This document shows positions 23,089 through 30,871 of a stretch of 36,666 nt of DNA, piece after piece. Source of the DNA: Candidatus Thorarchaeota archaeon (GTDB taxonomy: Archaea; Asgardarchaeota; Thorarchaeia; Thorarchaeales; Thorarchaeaceae); the NCBI GenBank assembly GCA_016840825.1, contig JAEORN010000320.1, positions 1 to 36,666 on the forward strand, in the 5' to 3' direction. The notes beneath the pieces are model-generated. The model ran no database searches. It saw only the letters and a list, made by a program, of their open reading frames with translations, and was not told the origin of the DNA. The first letter of the stretch is position 1; every line of letters begins with the position of its first letter. Position numbers and translations under genes: made by a program.

Positions 23089-24573
23089 ATGAGCAGAACC
23101 TCCAATTTCCTCGGCTTTAACGGCAACGACACCAAAGCACTACATCTTGGAAGGATTTTGATGATCCTGTTGCCTACAGCTAACATCATATTCACACTTA
23201 GTAGTACCTTCTATACGATTTTCATTGCTGAGGCTTTAGGTGGGGGTGACTTCATACAGGGTCTTGGAATGCTGGGTATTCTTGTATCAGTAGAGATGAT
23301 ATTTCAGACCATGCTGGACTATCCGAGCGGCGCACTCGGGGATTGGATTGGTCAGAGATGGGTCATTGGAATCGGGAACATGCTGTATGGTGTAACCTTT
23401 CTAATGGTTTCCTTCGTCACCTATGATACGCCCATTTGGTATCTTGTTACAATGTTTGCTATCCAAGGGATTGCTCAATCTCAAATTAGTGGTGCATGGG
23501 GCGCATGGTTTGATAATAACTACCGTATCGCTAAGCCTGATGATACTGATAGGAAACAGTATGGTGTTTTTTGGGGACGGATGGGTATGATTTCCCAGAT
23601 AGCCGCAACGGTAGTCCTCATACCCGGGAGCATATTAGCAGTAATATTCCAGAGACCTGCTGTTTTCCAGATGCAAGCAATTGGTGCCTTCTTCTTTGCA
23701 TTGTTGGTCTTCCGCTATATCCGTGACTTTCCGGAGGTTGAAGCGATGCGAGAAGAGCGACCATCCATGAGTCAGTACACTGCCCTACTCAAGGAAGGAA
23801 TCGACTACCTTTGGAAGACTCCCTTTGTCAAATACTTGGTACTTGGATCAATGATAACAGCGAGTGCCATCTCTACATGGGGGCAGCTAATCCTCTTCCC
23901 CCTCTACTATAGCTACTTAATTACAGATGTCGCAGTGGCATCGTATAGAACTCTTGCTTTTATTCCAGGTGTAGCTGCGAACGAAAGGTCTGGAGTTTGG
24001 TCACAGCGATTCGAACCAACCAAATGGATTCCTAGATTCAGACTCTTGCAGGCTTGTGGCTTTGTATTCTACATCATGATGGCGATTATAATGTTCATAT
24101 TTCCCCCAATAGAGAATGCAACGGAAATAATCACACTCGTGCTACCCTTCACTTCGTTTGTTTTAATTGAATTACCAGTAGCTCACATTGTTCCGATCAT
24201 CGTGCTATTCACTCTATTCACGGTCACGATGTTCTTCAGTGGATTTGCAGATATCCTAACTGCACGAGTACTACTAGATGCTATTCCCGATAGGAATCGC
24301 AATTCTCTCTACTCCTTACAACCAACCATACTCATGCTACTCTCAATCCCGCAGATTGCTATCTTTGGATGGTTGATACCAGAGATAGGATTCCCAATGA
24401 CACTCATTCTCTGTGCCATTATATCCCTCTCTGGAGTCTTGGTTACAAAGCACGCACTTGGTCTTGAGAGACCCATAGCAAACCCGGAAACATCTACTGA
24501 AGACATTAAGCAAATAGAAATAGTTGAGGAATCTGAGGTATTGGAAAAGGTGGTTACAGAGTACAGAGATTGA
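23089..24573 (+). CDS. Major facilitator superfamily transporter
   Basis: This membrane protein of about 494 residues has roughly twelve hydrophobic helices. The first loop DYPSGALGDWIGQRWVIGIG (about residues 82-101) is the MFS motif A (G-x-x-x-D-x-x-G-x-R), and the central loop is charged (REERPSMSQYTALLKEGIDYLW). The C-terminus is a soluble acidic tail. The substrate is unknown; the family includes drug and metabolite exporters. ATG 23089 is preferred; TTG 23080 is in frame. A DinB-like gene begins close to the stop, so they may share a message. Confidence 0.9.
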   Translation: MSRTSNFLGFNGNDTKALHLGRILMILLPTANIIFTLSSTFYTIFIAEALGGGDFIQGLGMLGILVSVEMIFQTMLDYPSGALGDWIGQRWVIGIGNMLYGVTFLMVSFVTYDTPIWYLVTMFAIQGIAQSQISGAWGAWFDNNYRIAKPDDTDRKQYGVFWGRMGMISQIAATVVLIPGSILAVIFQRPAVFQMQAIGAFFFALLVFRYIRDFPEVEAMREERPSMSQYTALLKEGIDYLWKTPFVKYLVLGSMITASAISTWGQLILFPLYYSYLITDVAVASYRTLAFIPGVAANERSGVWSQRFEPTKWIPRFRLLQACGFVFYIMMAIIMFIFPPIENATEIITLVLPFTSFVLIELPVAHIVPIIVLFTLFTVTMFFSGFADILTARVLLDAIPDRNRNSLYSLQPTILMLLSIPQIAIFGWLIPEIGFPMTLILCAIISLSGVLVTKHALGLERPIANPETSTEDIKQIEIVEESEVLEKVVTEYRD

Positions 24574-24611
24574 GGGGCAGACAAAAAAGCAATTGTGCTT
24601 ATCCCAAATCT

Positions 24612-25067
24612 ATGCTGGATAAGATTCTAGTCAATGCCATCGAACGGCATTTGGAAGAAACATCTCCTTTTATCTTCCAATTGGACGATACCCTACTTCA
24701 TAGTAAACCAATATCAGATGGACGAGCATTGGGAGAGATCATCTACCATATGCTCAGATCTTTCGTTTACTATCTCCGAGGAATAGTAGAAGGCATATGG
24801 GAACCTGCTCCCTACTCATTTGATGAATTCGTTACACATGAATCCCTTGTGTCTCTCTGGAATGAGGTGGCTTCTAGAGTGAAAACATACCTTTCCTTGG
24901 TAACACTTAGTGACCTATCCAGAGTGATAGATCTATTCAATCGCCCTGCTACAGTCGCAGAAATCCTTCATGAGATGCTTGAGCATAGTATCCATCATCG
25001 AGGGCAATTGACTGTCTACCTGCGTTTACTAGACATCAAGCCAGCGACAATTGAATATATTATTTGA
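24612..25067 (+). CDS. DinB-like metal-binding four-helix protein
   Basis: The protein of about 151 residues resembles the DinB/YfiT four-helix bundle. MLDKILVNAIERHLEET starts helix 1, IIYHMLRSFVYYLRGIVEG is helix 2 with the first histidine, and ILHEMLEHSIHHRGQLTVYLRLLDI is the typical last block with the H..HHRGQ motif. These proteins bind a divalent metal; some are thiol transferases. TTG 24570 would overlap the MFS gene stop, and ATG 24612 gives the usual length; neither has a good ribosome binding site, so the start is uncertain. Confidence 0.85.
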   Translation: MLDKILVNAIERHLEETSPFIFQLDDTLLHSKPISDGRALGEIIYHMLRSFVYYLRGIVEGIWEPAPYSFDEFVTHESLVSLWNEVASRVKTYLSLVTLSDLSRVIDLFNRPATVAEILHEMLEHSIHHRGQLTVYLRLLDIKPATIEYII

Positions 25068-25143
25068 ATTGAGTCAAAAATGGAATTTTGATAAGGGTTC
25101 AGACCTTCTCAAATGACAAGTATCTAGTTCATTTTGTAGGTGT

Positions 25144-25368
25144 GTGGAGAAAATTAGCCAGGATTACTATTGTCCCAAATGTAAGCGTGAGTTGGAGGAA
25201 GGGTATCTCATAGGTCGAGGTGAGATATCTTGGAGCAAGATGCATCCAAAACATGGATTAGGGAAGCCTCTTGTCAGACGCTTAGGATCGCTTTTCGGAG
25301 AGCGATACATCACCTGTAAGAGATGCGCAGCTTGTAGAATAATCATTTATCCTGAATTTATGAAATGA
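25144..25368 (+). CDS. Small zinc ribbon protein (DUF6487-like)
   Basis: This 74-residue protein has YYCPKCKRELEEGYLIGRGEISW at the start and YITCKRCAACRIIIYPE at the end, so two cysteine pairs form one zinc ribbon. The GEISW stretch and the pairs match the small DUF6487-like family (by recall). The function is unknown. GTG 25144 is the annotated start; the AGGTG right before it is closer than ideal. tRNA-Thr follows on the other strand. Confidence 0.75.
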   Translation: MEKISQDYYCPKCKRELEEGYLIGRGEISWSKMHPKHGLGKPLVRRLGSLFGERYITCKRCAACRIIIYPEFMK

Positions 25369-25391
25369 AACCTCAGAGAATGGGAAAATGA

Positions 25392-25467
25392 TGGAGCCCC
25401 GGGGGGGATTCGAACCCCCGGCATTCTGCTTACGAAGCAGACGCTATAACCACTAAGCCACCGAGGC
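25392..25467 (-). tRNA. tRNA-Thr(CGT), uninterrupted
   Basis: Acceptor GCCTCGG pairs with CCGGGGC (one G-T), followed by T and an encoded CCA. The anticodon stem TCTGC/GCAGA encloses TTCGTAA, giving anticodon CGT (Thr). The T-arm GGGGG-TTCGAAT-CCCCC is intact. The length is 76 with no intron, unlike the three other tRNAs in the window. Confidence 0.95.
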
Positions 25468-25598
25468 CTGTCAGCGCAATCGGTTTGGATTTTCTAATAA
25501 AGATATACATGAAGAAAAAAGGACACTCCAGACACCATAGTGCTAAAACCATACGTGTGAATCTGTCGAAATATAATGCAGATGAAGGAGAAGACATC

Positions 25599-26696
25599 AT
25601 GCAATCTATTGGTACTGCTGAAGCCATTCTTATCGCACTAGACATCGTATTGGGATTGCTTCTAGCTCTTTTCATCTATCAGACAATTAGAAAGAATAGA
25701 CAGGCACATCTACTCTCATTGGGACTGATCTTTGGTTTCATAGGTGTCACCCTGTTCGCGGTGGATCCCTTCCTCCCTGCAGGTAATCCTCTTGGAGGAA
25801 ACACATCTGTTCTCGTGAATGGTGTCTTCTACGTTCTCATGCTCTATTTCATCTATTTACACTTCGAGCAGGTAATTAGACTCACCCCTCGCCTTGAGAG
25901 ACTCGCCATCATGAGTGCACTTCTTGGCATCGGGCTTGCTACAAGCATGATAATCTTGACCACACCTTCACCTTCAACAGGTCTCGGGACTGTCAACGAT
26001 TTCGCCCATGACCTATCTCGTTTATTCACTTTCATCTTCGCAGCCTATGTATCATTTCGTGGGTGGCTATTGACACGGGAGCGCGCTGCAAATATCGAAT
26101 GGCTCTCTCTGTTGATATTGACAATTGGCAGTATCCCAACGGCTATTGCCAATCATACTGACCTGAACTCGATTGATGGATTATCGATGTACGAGCTTGG
26201 TGATCTAGTAACCTTCGTAGGTCTTGTGCTTCTTGTATCGATATATATCCGCAAACCAGATTATCTCTATAGGATGCCAGTGCCTATACACGATGTGATT
26301 CTCTATAACGCTGCAGGAATCGCAGTATATTCAAGATTGGTCCAGAATAAGGGATTTGAAAGCTCTAAGGTTCCTGAGCACCTCATGAGCATGGCTGTGA
26401 CTGCGATATCTACACTGCTATCTGAGTCCTTACACATTGATGCCCAGCTCGAATTGATCGAGTCCAGGAATCGTACCCTTCTCTTCGAAACACATGGAAA
26501 TCTCACTGTTTTGCTGATATGTGATAGAGCTACATACTTTGTACGTAGGTCTCTCAGGCAACTCCTCAAGAGCATCGATGAAGCTACCTACAAGAGACTC
26601 ACTGCAGAGGACTTCCTTAACGATACTGAGTTAGTAAGTCAAGTAGATCAATATGTGGCAAACGCTCTTCCATATCTCATCTTCCTTGAGAGTTAG
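25599..26696 (+). CDS. Multi-helix membrane protein with C-terminal roadblock/longin-like domain
   Basis: This protein of about 365 residues has about seven hydrophobic helices in the first 240 residues (starting AILIALDIVLGLLLALFIY), then a soluble domain: IHDVILYNAAGIAVYSRLV, LMSMAVTAISTLLSESLHI, ELIESRNRTLLFETHGNLTVLLICDRATYFVRRSLRQLLKSI. The strand-helix-strand pattern and GIAVYSR/ LLICDR spacing fit a roadblock/longin-like module, a fold that acts on small GTPases in Asgard archaea and eukaryotes. ATG 25599 with GGAG eight bases ahead is strongly preferred; the frame extends to TTG 25485, near tRNA-Thr. The layout resembles a receptor with a signalling domain. The domain call is by pattern, not by search. 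Confidence 0.65.
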   Translation: MQSIGTAEAILIALDIVLGLLLALFIYQTIRKNRQAHLLSLGLIFGFIGVTLFAVDPFLPAGNPLGGNTSVLVNGVFYVLMLYFIYLHFEQVIRLTPRLERLAIMSALLGIGLATSMIILTTPSPSTGLGTVNDFAHDLSRLFTFIFAAYVSFRGWLLTRERAANIEWLSLLILTIGSIPTAIANHTDLNSIDGLSMYELGDLVTFVGLVLLVSIYIRKPDYLYRMPVPIHDVILYNAAGIAVYSRLVQNKGFESSKVPEHLMSMAVTAISTLLSESLHIDAQLELIESRNRTLLFETHGNLTVLLICDRATYFVRRSLRQLLKSIDEATYKRLTAEDFLNDTELVSQVDQYVANALPYLIFLES

Positions 26697-26751
26697 ACTT
26701 GCCATGAAAGACTTATCTCACTCGTCAATATGTTAGGTCTTGGCTGATATC

Positions 26752-27744
26752 ATGACTCCAGACAAGATGAGTGAACGTGATTTCCTACAAAGAATCCGTC
26801 CCTTGGTTCAGGGTATCAAGGGCTCTATACTAGCCTTTGATGAGGATGCTTCTGACATCCCTATCTCGGACAAAGAACATGTTATCATCAATGTAGATAC
26901 ATTCGTACGGAAAACAGACTGGTTGCCACAAATGACTGCAGCTCAAGCAGGCCGGAAAACTGCAGTGATGACGATCAGTGATATCGCTGCCAAGGGATCA
27001 ATACCAAAAGCCGCAATGCTCTCATTATGTGTCCCAAAGGATTATCCCGCAGAAGATGCAGTAGAACTTGTTCGCGGATTCTCCCAATATTGCATAAAGA
27101 ATGGAGTATCTTTCATTGGTGGTGATTTCGGTTCTGCAGATGATGTTGTATTGACAGGGGTAGGTATCGGAATCGCACCAGCAAACGGAATCATCACTCG
27201 AGGAGGAGCCAAACCAAATGACATTCTGGCTGTGACTGGGGAGCTAGGCCTAACTCGCGTTGCCTTCGAACATCTCTTACAAGGAAAGGAGCTTGAGAAG
27301 CAGTTGAAGTATGATGCCTTAGCAGCCGTGCTGAATCCACATATCCATCATACCTTCGTTCATGCATTGGCGCTAGAAGGCGCAGTCAACGCCTCTATGG
27401 ATAGCAGTGATGGCCTTGGCATTACTCTTCATACAATGGCCAAACAGAGTGGTGTCGCATTTCTTCTGGAAGATCTGCCTATTCCGACTGAGGTGATGAA
27501 ATTCGCACGGAACAACTATGTAATGGAACACCATTTTGTGATGCAAGGGGGAGAGGAATTCATACTAGTTCTATCCATCCCACAGGAGAAGTGGGAAATT
27601 GCTCAAAAAATCGCTCAACAGCAGAATGTACCCTTGTATGAGATTGGACATGTGTCAACAGGAAAGGGCGTGGCGTACGAGACCAAGGAAGGTTACGTAG
27701 ACATCTCTGAATCTGGCTATGATAATGTGACAGGATGGGATTAG
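26752..27744 (+). CDS. thiL: Thiamine-monophosphate kinase-like (ThiL/AIR synthase-related) protein
   Basis: The protein of about 330 residues carries the ThiL layout: SERDFLQRIRP, the metal site DEDASDIPI, INVDTFVRKTDWLP, MTISDIAAKGSIPKAAMLSL, then GGDFGSADDVVLTGVGIG, ASMDSSDGLGITLH and QGGEEFILVL. It uses ATP to phosphorylate thiamine monophosphate in the family, but archaeal relatives of unclear substrate exist. TTG 26740, ATG 26752 and ATG 26767 are in frame; the AGGT at 26735 fits ATG 26752 best. The COG1031 radical SAM gene begins at its stop. Confidence 0.9.
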   Translation: MTPDKMSERDFLQRIRPLVQGIKGSILAFDEDASDIPISDKEHVIINVDTFVRKTDWLPQMTAAQAGRKTAVMTISDIAAKGSIPKAAMLSLCVPKDYPAEDAVELVRGFSQYCIKNGVSFIGGDFGSADDVVLTGVGIGIAPANGIITRGGAKPNDILAVTGELGLTRVAFEHLLQGKELEKQLKYDALAAVLNPHIHHTFVHALALEGAVNASMDSSDGLGITLHTMAKQSGVAFLLEDLPIPTEVMKFARNNYVMEHHFVMQGGEEFILVLSIPQEKWEIAQKIAQQQNVPLYEIGHVSTGKGVAYETKEGYVDISESGYDNVTGWD

Positions 27745-27745
27745 T

Positions 27746-29464
27746 CTGGTACGTATTGCTATCCTAGATGGGTATGTTGACGAGCCCACAGTTCTAGGAG
27801 TCCCTCCCTATCTGAGCATGTACCCTCGTTATATAGCCGGTGCGATTTGGCACAAGGACCCTCACGCAGAGATACTGTATTCGACCATTGATGAGGTTCG
27901 AAAAAGCTTTGACAAAGCTCTTGAAACTTGGAGCACATGTGATTTGATTATTCTCATAGCTGGCATGATAGTCCCTGGAAAATACATAGGAGGAACGCCT
28001 ATATCAGTTCGAGAAACACGGATACTATTCTCCGATTCTCGACTTGACTCGATTCCATCAATACTTGTGGGTCCTTGGGCAAATTTCGGCTGTGGTCTTG
28101 AAGGTGGTCAGCTCGCTCTTAGCTCAAAGCTTCTATCCCCACCTATCGACTTCGTCATTCCTGGCGACCCTGAAATGGTCGTTTCAAGTATTGCTGAGGT
28201 GAATTGGCGAGTCGACGATGCATTAGATGCGATTTACCCAGCTACTCCTCCACAGATTCAGAATTTCGCTATTCTTGGAGCTAGAATAGTGCAACAGCAT
28301 CCCGGCATTCAACGGAAACATGTCATAGTTGAAATAGAAACCTACAGAGGTTGTCCGCGATTTATCACTGGAGGCTGCTCCTTCTGCACCGAACCACTAT
28401 ATGGTCCTCCACAACAGCGACCCAGTAAAGACATTGTGAAAGAGATTGAGGCACTCTATCAAGAAGGAGTTCGAGCCTTTCGTATTGGCAAGCAAGCAGA
28501 CCTATTCTCCTACGGGTCAAAGGAGATGGGTGTGGAGGAATTTCCCACACCAAATCCTAAGGCACTTGAGGATCTCTTCTCAAAGATTCGGATTGTAGCA
28601 CCTGAGTTGGATGTCCTTCACATCGATAACGTGAATCCGGGAACTATTGCCAGACATCCTAACGAGAGCAAATCAGTTGCTAAAGTGATAATGGAATATC
28701 ACACGACTGGTGATGTAGCGGCATTTGGTGTTGAATCGCTAGATCCTGAGGTCATAAAAAGAAACAATCTGAAAGCATCTCCCGAAGAGATTTTGGAGGC
28801 GGTCCGTCTTCTGAATGAAGTTGGCGGTAATAGAGAGCCTTGGGGTTTACCACATCTTCTTCCAGGAATTAACCTTCTTTATGGATTGCCTGGCGAATCA
28901 AAAAGAACAATTGATTACAATATGGAGTTCCTAGAAACTCTCCTAAAGGAAGGATTGATTGTCAGAAGAATCAATATCCGCCAGGTAATAGGCTTTGAAA
29001 GAACGCGATTAGATAGGAGTACCAAAGGTAAGCTCAAACGCAACCTCTTCTTCAAGCATAAGGAGCAGGTACGCAATGTGATTGATACCGAAATGATCAA
29101 ACGAGTCGCACCAGCTGGCACAATCCTTAGATCCCTCTTTATCGAGCATCAAGAAGGCAATAGCTATCTACTACGTCAATTAGGAACCTACCCCTTACTC
29201 TGTCACTTACCCATTGGTCAAGAAATGGCTGACCAGAGTGATGTTTTCGTCGTAGATCATGGACCTCGATCTCTCAAGGTTCTACCCTATCCATTCAAGC
29301 CTAATGAAGCATCGCTAGCTCAATGGAAAGCAATTCCTGGAGTAGGTGCCAAACGCGCCGCTCGTATCAAAGGGAAGGATTACTACTCAGATGTGGAGGA
29401 GCTGGAAACACAGCTTGAAATCCCTCTCCCCCACTGGATGAAGCATACGCTTGATTTCTCCTAG
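27746..29464 (+). CDS. COG1031-type radical SAM protein with C-terminal helix-hairpin-helix, probable CTG start
   Basis: This is a radical SAM protein of about 572 residues with a B12-like N-terminal part, a radical SAM core (YRGCPRFITGGCSFCTEP, spacing C-x7-C-x2-C, typical of the group), GLPGESKRTIDYNM, and a C-terminal helix-hairpin-helix (IPGVGAKRAARIKGK). The first ATG is at 27818, but the frame is open and clearly coding before it: the bases from 27752 read RIAILDGYVDEPTVLGVPPYL, the usual N-terminus of the family. No ATG, GTG or TTG lies between the stop at 27728-27730 and that block, so CTG 27746, preceded by GGGA at five bases, is the likely start. It begins two bases after the ThiL-like stop. 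The reaction is unknown. Confidence 0.85.
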   Translation: MVRIAILDGYVDEPTVLGVPPYLSMYPRYIAGAIWHKDPHAEILYSTIDEVRKSFDKALETWSTCDLIILIAGMIVPGKYIGGTPISVRETRILFSDSRLDSIPSILVGPWANFGCGLEGGQLALSSKLLSPPIDFVIPGDPEMVVSSIAEVNWRVDDALDAIYPATPPQIQNFAILGARIVQQHPGIQRKHVIVEIETYRGCPRFITGGCSFCTEPLYGPPQQRPSKDIVKEIEALYQEGVRAFRIGKQADLFSYGSKEMGVEEFPTPNPKALEDLFSKIRIVAPELDVLHIDNVNPGTIARHPNESKSVAKVIMEYHTTGDVAAFGVESLDPEVIKRNNLKASPEEILEAVRLLNEVGGNREPWGLPHLLPGINLLYGLPGESKRTIDYNMEFLETLLKEGLIVRRINIRQVIGFERTRLDRSTKGKLKRNLFFKHKEQVRNVIDTEMIKRVAPAGTILRSLFIEHQEGNSYLLRQLGTYPLLCHLPIGQEMADQSDVFVVDHGPRSLKVLPYPFKPNEASLAQWKAIPGVGAKRAARIKGKDYYSDVEELETQLEIPLPHWMKHTLDFS

Positions 29465-30177
29465 ATTTGGTCTTCTCCATACGAAGAATCCATTGCATCT
29501 TCTGATACGCGCTTAATGATTGTAAGTAGCTCATCTTTGTTGAATTCTGGCACTACCCAATTATATCGACTTGGAAGGTAGGCTTCTGCATAAAGCACTC
29601 CTTCCCCAGTAATGAAATCGCCACTTTCCGTCGGTACTGAGAAGATTCCTTCCCTGCGAAAGAGCTTCATATCTGAAACTTCAATTCTCTTTTCCCATCT
29701 CCAAATGGCTTTCGGAATATCTAGTTTTAAGGCAGATGTTAGTCCTGCTTGGTTTCTAAATGCAACGAAATAAAGCATTGCACTTGTAGCATGCCCGACA
29801 ATGTAGACATCATCGTACTGCTTTACGACGAATCTTCTATTCAATTGAGGTTCAGGTGGTCCCAAACGTTGCAGTATCTGGTATGCTCTGACCAATGAGT
29901 TTGATCCCACACCATAGACGCCAAGAATCACAATCCCTACAAACATCAGAATGAACGTTATTATGAATAATAGGATAAAGATGGAATCAAAACCAGATGG
30001 GGCTAGAATGAGGAGCATAACAATGAACACTATCGGACTCATCATCAGAAGGCAGCCTGCTATGCACGCATTCTTGGATCTTGCTCTAAGTTTTTCCAAT
30101 TCAGAGGAAGTTGATGTTTCATATGACCTAGACTCATATTCCTCGAAATCTTTGTTGAAATCCGAATCTTCTGACAT
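29461..30177 (-). CDS. Uncharacterised two-helix membrane protein
   Basis: I do not recognise this protein of about 238 residues. It begins with an acidic/serine-rich tail, then two helices (CIAGCLLMMSPIVFIVMLLI and IFILLFIITFILMFVGIVIL, about residues 37-95), then a soluble domain of about 140 residues with YDDVYIVGHATSAMLYFVAFRN and a later EVSDMKLFRREGIFSVPTES. It resembles many archaeal proteins with a membrane hairpin and a PH-like or similar beta domain, but this is weak. ATG 30177 is chosen because upstream sequence is not conserved-looking. It overlaps the COG1031 gene stop by four bases. Confidence 0.75.
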   Translation of the reverse strand: MSEDSDFNKDFEEYESRSYETSTSSELEKLRARSKNACIAGCLLMMSPIVFIVMLLILAPSGFDSIFILLFIITFILMFVGIVILGVYGVGSNSLVRAYQILQRLGPPEPQLNRRFVVKQYDDVYIVGHATSAMLYFVAFRNQAGLTSALKLDIPKAIWRWEKRIEVSDMKLFRREGIFSVPTESGDFITGEGVLYAEAYLPSRYNWVVPEFNKDELLTIIKRVSEDAMDSSYGEDQI

Positions 30178-30221
30178 GAAGACTACTTGAACTGAAAGCA
30201 GAAAAAGAGTTCGCAAAAAAG

Positions 30222-30327
30222 TGGTGGGCCCGGCGTGATTCGAACACGCGATCTCTAACTTAGAAGGCTAGCGCCCTATTAATCTCCCGAAGAGAGTTTC
30301 TTCGAGTCCAGACTAGGCAACGGGCCC
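30222..30327 (-). tRNA. tRNA-Arg(TCT) with a 29-base intron in the D-loop
   Basis: Acceptor GGGCCCG pairs with CGGGCCC, followed by A and CCA. The anticodon stem CTAGC/GTTAG encloses CTTCTAA, anticodon TCT (Arg), and the T-arm is GCGTG-TTCGAAT-CACGC. The D-loop is far too long. A standard bulge-helix-bulge can be drawn: central helix AGTCT/AGATT, bulges GGA and AAT, inner helix CTCGAAGA/TCTTCGGG. Cutting after the second base of each bulge removes 30279-30307 (29 bases) and leaves the D-arm GCCT-AGTCTGGTA-GGGC, with G18-G19 and A14/A21 in place, mature length 77. Confidence 0.92.
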
Positions 30328-30390
30328 GCGCGTTTTTGCTCAGGCATGTTCAGTCATAAACCTTTCCGCATGGGACTGAAAACAAGATGG

Positions 30391-30410
30391 CCGAGGACAC
30401 TCGTCCTCGG
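30391..30410 (-). terminator. Perfect 8-bp hairpin downstream of the small membrane protein gene
   Basis: CCGAGGAC and GTCCTCGG form a stem around a four-base loop, 75 bases past the minus-strand stop; CCATCTTGTTTT follows on the minus strand, a weak T-rich tail. It may be a terminator. A second foldable stretch (30413-30448) between it and the gene can draw a two-stem element with a 4x5 internal loop, so an untranslated RNA is the alternative. Nothing else is seen in 30338-30484. Confidence 0.4.
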
Positions 30411-30484
30411 GGTGAGTGCGGCTCAGTGTGAAACCATTGCACCCACTCAACTTCTGGTGTAGAAAGTCAGAATATAAACTACTA

Positions 30485-30736
30485 TCAAAGAACTGCAAAG
30501 GTGGGGGGATACATTACAAAGTACTGAACTACGATTGACAGTATTATCCCGCTTGCAACCAATCCCTTTCCTCTGCCTGTATTCACATCTGTAAACCATA
30601 GAATCGCGCCGACAAGGACGATAATGATACCTGAAACCCTGCCAATAAAGATCAGAAACTCCCATATCTCTGCAAAATATCCTGCTATGAGTGCTATGAA
30701 ATCCGACAATGGACTCTGAAGCAAATGTGGCAACAA
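30485..30736 (-). CDS. Small two-helix membrane protein, unknown
   Basis: This 83-residue protein has two hydrophobic helices (FLIFIGRVSGIIIVLVGAIL and GLVASGIILSIVVQYFVMYP) with the charged turn TDVNTGRGKGL between. I know no named family; the size and the GRGKGL turn are reminiscent of small VirB2/TrbC-like or channel subunits, but that is speculation. TTG 30736 is backed by GGTGA six bases ahead, which argues that it is real. It is divergent from the membrane protein/HTH pair. Confidence 0.6.
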   Translation of the reverse strand: MLPHLLQSPLSDFIALIAGYFAEIWEFLIFIGRVSGIIIVLVGAILWFTDVNTGRGKGLVASGIILSIVVQYFVMYPPTFAVL

Positions 30737-30818
30737 CGTATCTCACCAATGCTTCATTGTCATCTTGCAATATAAACTCCTGAAAGAATACCTTGGAATC
30801 GTACCCAAACCACAAACC

Positions 30819-30826
30819 TAAATATT
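30819..30826 (+). promoter_or_regulatory. Candidate TATA box for the membrane protein/regulator operon
   Basis: TAAATATT preceded by AAACC. Transcription would start near 30850, about 20 bases before ATG 30872. Confidence 0.4.
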
Positions 30827-30832
30827 CGTTAC

Positions 30833-30842
30833 AAAGTACTTT
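30833..30842. promoter_or_regulatory. AAAGTACTTT palindrome between TATA box and start site
   Basis: A perfect 10-base palindrome lies just after the TATA box of an operon that encodes a winged-helix regulator. TTACAAAG and TTTACAAG flank it as near direct repeats. Autoregulation is a natural guess, not shown. Confidence 0.35.
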
Positions 30843-30871
30843 ACAAGACAGAGCTTCTAGAGATTTGGATA

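Noticed and set aside
30338..30484. SRP RNA or RNase P RNA
   Set aside because: Neither the conserved SRP helix 8 loop nor RNase P core sequences are present, and the region is too short.
30447..30815. 122-codon minus-strand reading frame covering the small membrane protein
   Set aside because: It lies in another frame of the 83-residue protein, which has membrane helices and a better ribosome binding site.
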